NCBI GenBank assembly: GCA_027946555.1
Contig: JAPEVC010000376.1
Coordinates: forward strand, 1 to 20,886
From: Gnomoniopsis sp. IMI 355080
Lineage: Eukaryota; Ascomycota; Sordariomycetes; Diaporthales; Gnomoniaceae
Direction: 5' to 3'
Length of the DNA: 20,886 nucleotides
Shown here: piece by piece, positions 17,814-20,886 of the stretch
Layout: every line of letters starts with the position of its first letter
How positions within the stretch are numbered: position 1 is the stretch's first letter
Notes under the pieces: generated by a model
The model's database searches: none
What the model was told of the DNA's origin: nothing
What the model saw: only the letters and a program-made list of their open reading frames with translations
Translations under genes and position numbers: made by a program

Positions 17814-20380
17814 ATGGCGACCGGCATACCGACCTCTCCAACCGCGATAGTACCGGCTCATGTCGGTTTCCTGGCCATCTTCAACCCCAGCCTGGGCCAC
17901 AGTGACGAGACACTCGATGATCAGATCGTCTACTACTCCTCCGTCGACAGTGGCAACAGCAAACGTCGCCGGTCGGCTGCTCGCGGCTCGTCTGCAAGGC
18001 CCACCGAAAATTTGCCACAGGCCGAGCGGAACGAGAGGCTGAGGCAAATTGGCTTGGCACAGGGCATGGTCAGCTTTGGCAAGAGCTTCTCGGACGATCA
18101 AGATGTCGACACCATCGAGACCGAGAAGACACGTGTGGTGCTGCATGAGCTCGAGCCAGGTTGGTGGATATTGGCTGTATGTGGTGTGGAGGCCATGACT
18201 GCCTACCTGCCTACCTATGGTCTCTAGTATGTTGCGCTGACATTGTTCTACTCCAGTGCATTGATTTGACGCGACTGCCGCTTCCTCAAACCTCGAAAAA
18301 GTCAAACACCACCGAGACACCTTCCGAAGAGGAGTTCGAATACTCGTCTCGGGAGGTCAAGCCGGCTGTCCTATTACTACGAGACCTACTGCGAGCACAC
18401 TGCAATTTCCTGCTACACCACGACTCTTCATTGAGTGCGCTGTTTGTCAGAATAAAACGGCCGAAATTCATAAGCACGTTGGCCCGATACTGGGACTTGT
18501 TTCTCTCCACGTGGAATGTCCTGCTCTCTGGCAACCCGGTCCGAGATGTATTTGGAGGCATCAAGATCGCCGCAAGTGGCGAGCTGGGAATAGGCGTTGG
18601 AGAGGAGGACCGTGGAAGCGGTGAGCGGGAAGTCCTGGAAGGTCTTGTCGGCAGGGTAGACGGGCTGGTCGACGTTCTCGTGTCAAAATTTGGCGACAGT
18701 GACCCGGACGACTTCAGCAAGACTGGCGAGAATAAGAAAGAGCATGGACAAGGCCCAGTCGCGGCGCAGTGGCTCGGTTCTGGCAAAGGGCCGGGCGCTG
18801 AGGACGGCGCAATTTTTCTTGGGGTGGGGGCCTTATCGAGAAAATCCGTACGTGACATTATGCAGTGGATGGAGGATATGTATACTTGGGGCGAGAATGC
18901 ATACGGCGTCATGGAGAGTCCCAAAGCAGCGCGCCGGGCTTTTGCTCCTCCCGTAGAGCAAGCTAGGGAGGGAAGGAGAAAGAGCAGCGCGCCCGCCATG
19001 CAGGTGCCTCCGAATTTGTTCGCACCCAAGCGAGGATCGAAGACCGCTGGCAATACAACTTCACCTCGTCACGCGAGTCCGGCATCAAAAACGAGTCTGC
19101 CAAATGAAAGTACAGAAGGGACAAGCGAAGAAGGTCCGGGACTTGAGAGGTACATGGACTATTTGAAGCTCGGATATGGCAAGTATTGGAGCCTTGGAGG
19201 CAACTCGGAAACCTCTCCGGCAACTACACAGCGCAGCGATCCAGATTCCCCAGACCAAGAAAGGCCCGCGTCTAAGGGTGATGACACGGTCGGGCACTTC
19301 CTCATTGGACATACTGGCGAGATCGAGGAGGGATGGGTCGAGGACCCTGAAGACAGGCGGTTTGCACTGGAGCACGAAGCAATGAATGGTCGGACTATGG
19401 TGAGGACCTTGACTGTGGAAGTGGAATCGAACGCTTTATCTGGGTCCGAAAGCAACTTGACCAAGGTCCTTGGGAGCCATGACAATGAATTATCATCTGA
19501 ATTTGGTGGCGGGGGCAGTCGTGCCTCTTTCGACAATCAAGATCGAAACAAGACAGAGAGGCTTCGTGTGGTGGTCTACGTTGCTAAGCCCTTCATATTC
19601 ACGTTCCTCTTTACCATACGGACCGAATCTCTCGCCTACGAGGGTCTGTATCGCTCCTTGCACCACCAACTCGGACCGCTTCGGAAACTGCTCAGCCGAT
19701 CTACAGCTTACAGGCCTGACCGGCCCGATATGGGCAAGACAGCGGCGGTCATCTACGACCTGGTGTGGGATCCGCATGCAATTACGGTGCACTCGACCAT
19801 ACCCAACATTCCCGATCCGGGCGACTTCTACAGTATCCACGACCCACCGCCATGGTCTCGCTTGGAAGCGTTGAATACGCACATGCAGATTCTCAACCTC
19901 TTCAACGCTACACGCACACATGTTTCGGAGGTGGAACGCACTTGCAAGACAAGTCGTGGCTGGTGGATCGTTTGGAGCCGCATCCTCGAGCGAGTCATCG
20001 AAGATCCCGCCAAGTCGTCATCCTCGACTATTCTTGGCAATCGACCGCCGTCACCGCCAGCGCAGCAGCAGGATGAGGAGAATGGCAAGAGTAGCAGTGC
20101 GAGCAATGTTACGTCATCCGAGGGCAATATCATGTCGGTGCCATCGACGGCATCGGGGGCGTCGTCGACGATATTGCAGGATTTGCACCAACAGGTCAGC
20201 AAGGAGATTTTCTTGGTCCGCAAGGCGAGCGACCACGCCGGTGGCCATGGCAGGAGTGTGAGCTTGACTGCTGCTGTGGGGGGTGGAGCAGGCTGGGCGG
20301 ACGGAGCTAGTAGGCTGGCACAGGGGATCGGTGTTGATACGAAAAGGTATATTGAGGGACTGCTTAGTCTAAACCGGTGA
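17814..20380 (+). CDS. CCZ1: Vacuolar fusion protein CCZ1 (subunit of the Mon1-Ccz1 Rab7 GEF)
   Basis: Exons are 17814-18176 and 18257-20380, giving 828 aa. The 80-nt intron (GTATGT, branch GCTGAC, acceptor CTCCAG) joins EPGWWILA to CIDLTRLPLP. Ccz1 pairs with Mon1 on late endosomes and autophagosomes to activate Rab7/Ypt7 for fusion with the vacuole. The first longin domain begins at 13-45 (VPAHVGFLAIFNPSLG, DDQIVYYSS) and continues over the splice. A conserved helical block follows (about 160-260, including KPAVLLLRDLLRAH and FISTLARYWDLFL). Residues about 330-550 are Ser/Pro/Gly-rich and probably disordered. Conserved sequence resumes at about 555-700 (RLRVVVYVAKPFIFTFLF, AVIYDLVWDPH, GWWIVWSR). 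A second low-complexity insert (706-740) precedes the C-terminal helix with KEIFLVRKAS. The length suits the expanded forms in filamentous fungi. Confidence 0.85.
18177..18256 (+). other. Intron of CCZ1
   Basis: This 80-nt phase-0 intron has donor GTATGT, branch CGCTGACAT and acceptor CTACTCCAG. It contains GCCTACCTGCCTACCTA, direct CCTACC repeats related to the dispersed palindrome family. A possible downstream start inside or after it would delete the N-terminal longin half and is unlikely. Confidence 0.85.
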
Positions 20381-20886
20381 ACAGTACGGTGAAAGATGTA
20401 CTGTACGTATACATGCTGGCATTGTTGGGATTGGCAAAGCATTGGAACCTTTGAGCATATCATATCAGCCCATACACAAATCCGTAAAGACTTCATCAAG
20501 CATATTATTATTTTCATGCCGGAGGAATTCTTCTTAGAAAGGATAGCATACAACGAGGAAAGAATAGAAACACCCATACGCTTTACGTGCTCAGCCTCGC
20601 GGAGTGTGTCATGCCGTCTCATCCTTGGTGATTCCTTGATGATTCAATGACAGCTACGCAAGACGCCACTTTTTCTTTAATTGACAACCTGATCTCTTAC
20701 CCGGCTTATAGTCACTCATAGCTTTCACCATACCGACCGGGCGCTTCCCCAAAGCCGCATCGGAGCCTTGCAGGGAAGGGAACGCCGATGGGAGATATAT
20801 GGGGTAGTGTGGCGGAATAGACGATCACGCTGACGTTTTTTTTTTCGGTAGCCTGGAATCGATTACATTGCACCGCCCGCCCGCCC
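20381..20886. other. Right-edge region: CCZ1 3' flank, no gene recognised
   Basis: The frames here (20396-20650 plus and the tail of a minus frame from 20622) show no domain. Near the edge, GCTGACG-T10-CGGTAG (about 20829-20850) has the look of a branch site, pyrimidine tract and acceptor. It could be the end of a leader intron of a gene starting to the right, but there is not enough sequence to tell. The last 14 bases are a CCCG-type repeat. Confidence 0.45.

Noticed and set aside
17604..18320. 238-codon minus-strand open frame
   Set aside because: It is antisense to CCZ1 exon 1 and its intron. The plus strand gives a longin domain with a consistent splice, and the minus frame resembles nothing.
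18286..19053. 255-codon minus-strand open frame
   Set aside because: It is Ser/Pro-rich shadow sequence opposite CCZ1 exon 2.
19828..20622. 264-codon minus-strand open frame
   Set aside because: It mostly mirrors the low-complexity C-terminal part of CCZ1; the part beyond the CCZ1 stop shows no domain.

Overview
The window looks like nuclear DNA of a filamentous ascomycete, probably a Sordariomycete. Genes are split by short introns (about 50-170 nt) with GTRNGT-like donors and CTAAC/CTGAC-type branch sites. The gene set (AA9 lytic polysaccharide monooxygenase, glyoxylate-cycle isocitrate lyase, Ccz1 with fungal-type insertions) is fungal, and the isocitrate lyase N-terminus resembles that of Neurospora as I remember it. 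The class is an inference. I rebuilt all gene models by eye from splice signals and family motifs; no search was run.

Layout, left to right. (1) 1-175, minus: the 5' end of a gene leaving the window, coding for a mitochondrial-presequence-like N-terminus. (2) 780-1623, minus: secreted AA9 copper monooxygenase, 2 exons. (3) 3150-3659, minus: small two-helix membrane protein with a C-terminal PPAY motif. (4) 4244-5393, minus: Fe(II)/2-oxoglutarate dioxygenase of the isopenicillin-N-synthase-like type, 3 exons. (5) 6873-8776, plus: MFS drug/H+ antiporter-type transporter, 6 exons, one intron apparently GC-AG; it is divergent from gene 4. (6) 9940-11850, plus: inositol-3-phosphate synthase, 3 coding exons and a likely 5'UTR intron. 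(7) 13519-15420, plus: isocitrate lyase, 5 exons. (8) 15896-16859, plus: C2H2 zinc-finger protein of unknown role, with an in-frame TAG that either ends it or lies in a 66-nt intron. (9) 17814-20380, plus: CCZ1, part of the Mon1-Ccz1 Rab7 exchange factor, 2 exons.

Genes 6, 7 and 9 are core metabolism and trafficking genes. Genes 2-5 are more accessory. The dioxygenase and transporter pair could act together on a small molecule, but no polyketide or peptide synthase, terpene cyclase or pathway regulator is visible, so this is not a demonstrated cluster. Intergenic DNA and introns carry many copies of a TACCTAGGTA-type palindrome. I found no tRNA, rRNA, transposon or CRISPR array. I see no clearly new system; the best leads are the dioxygenase/transporter pair, the PPAY membrane protein, the zinc-finger gene and the dispersed palindrome.
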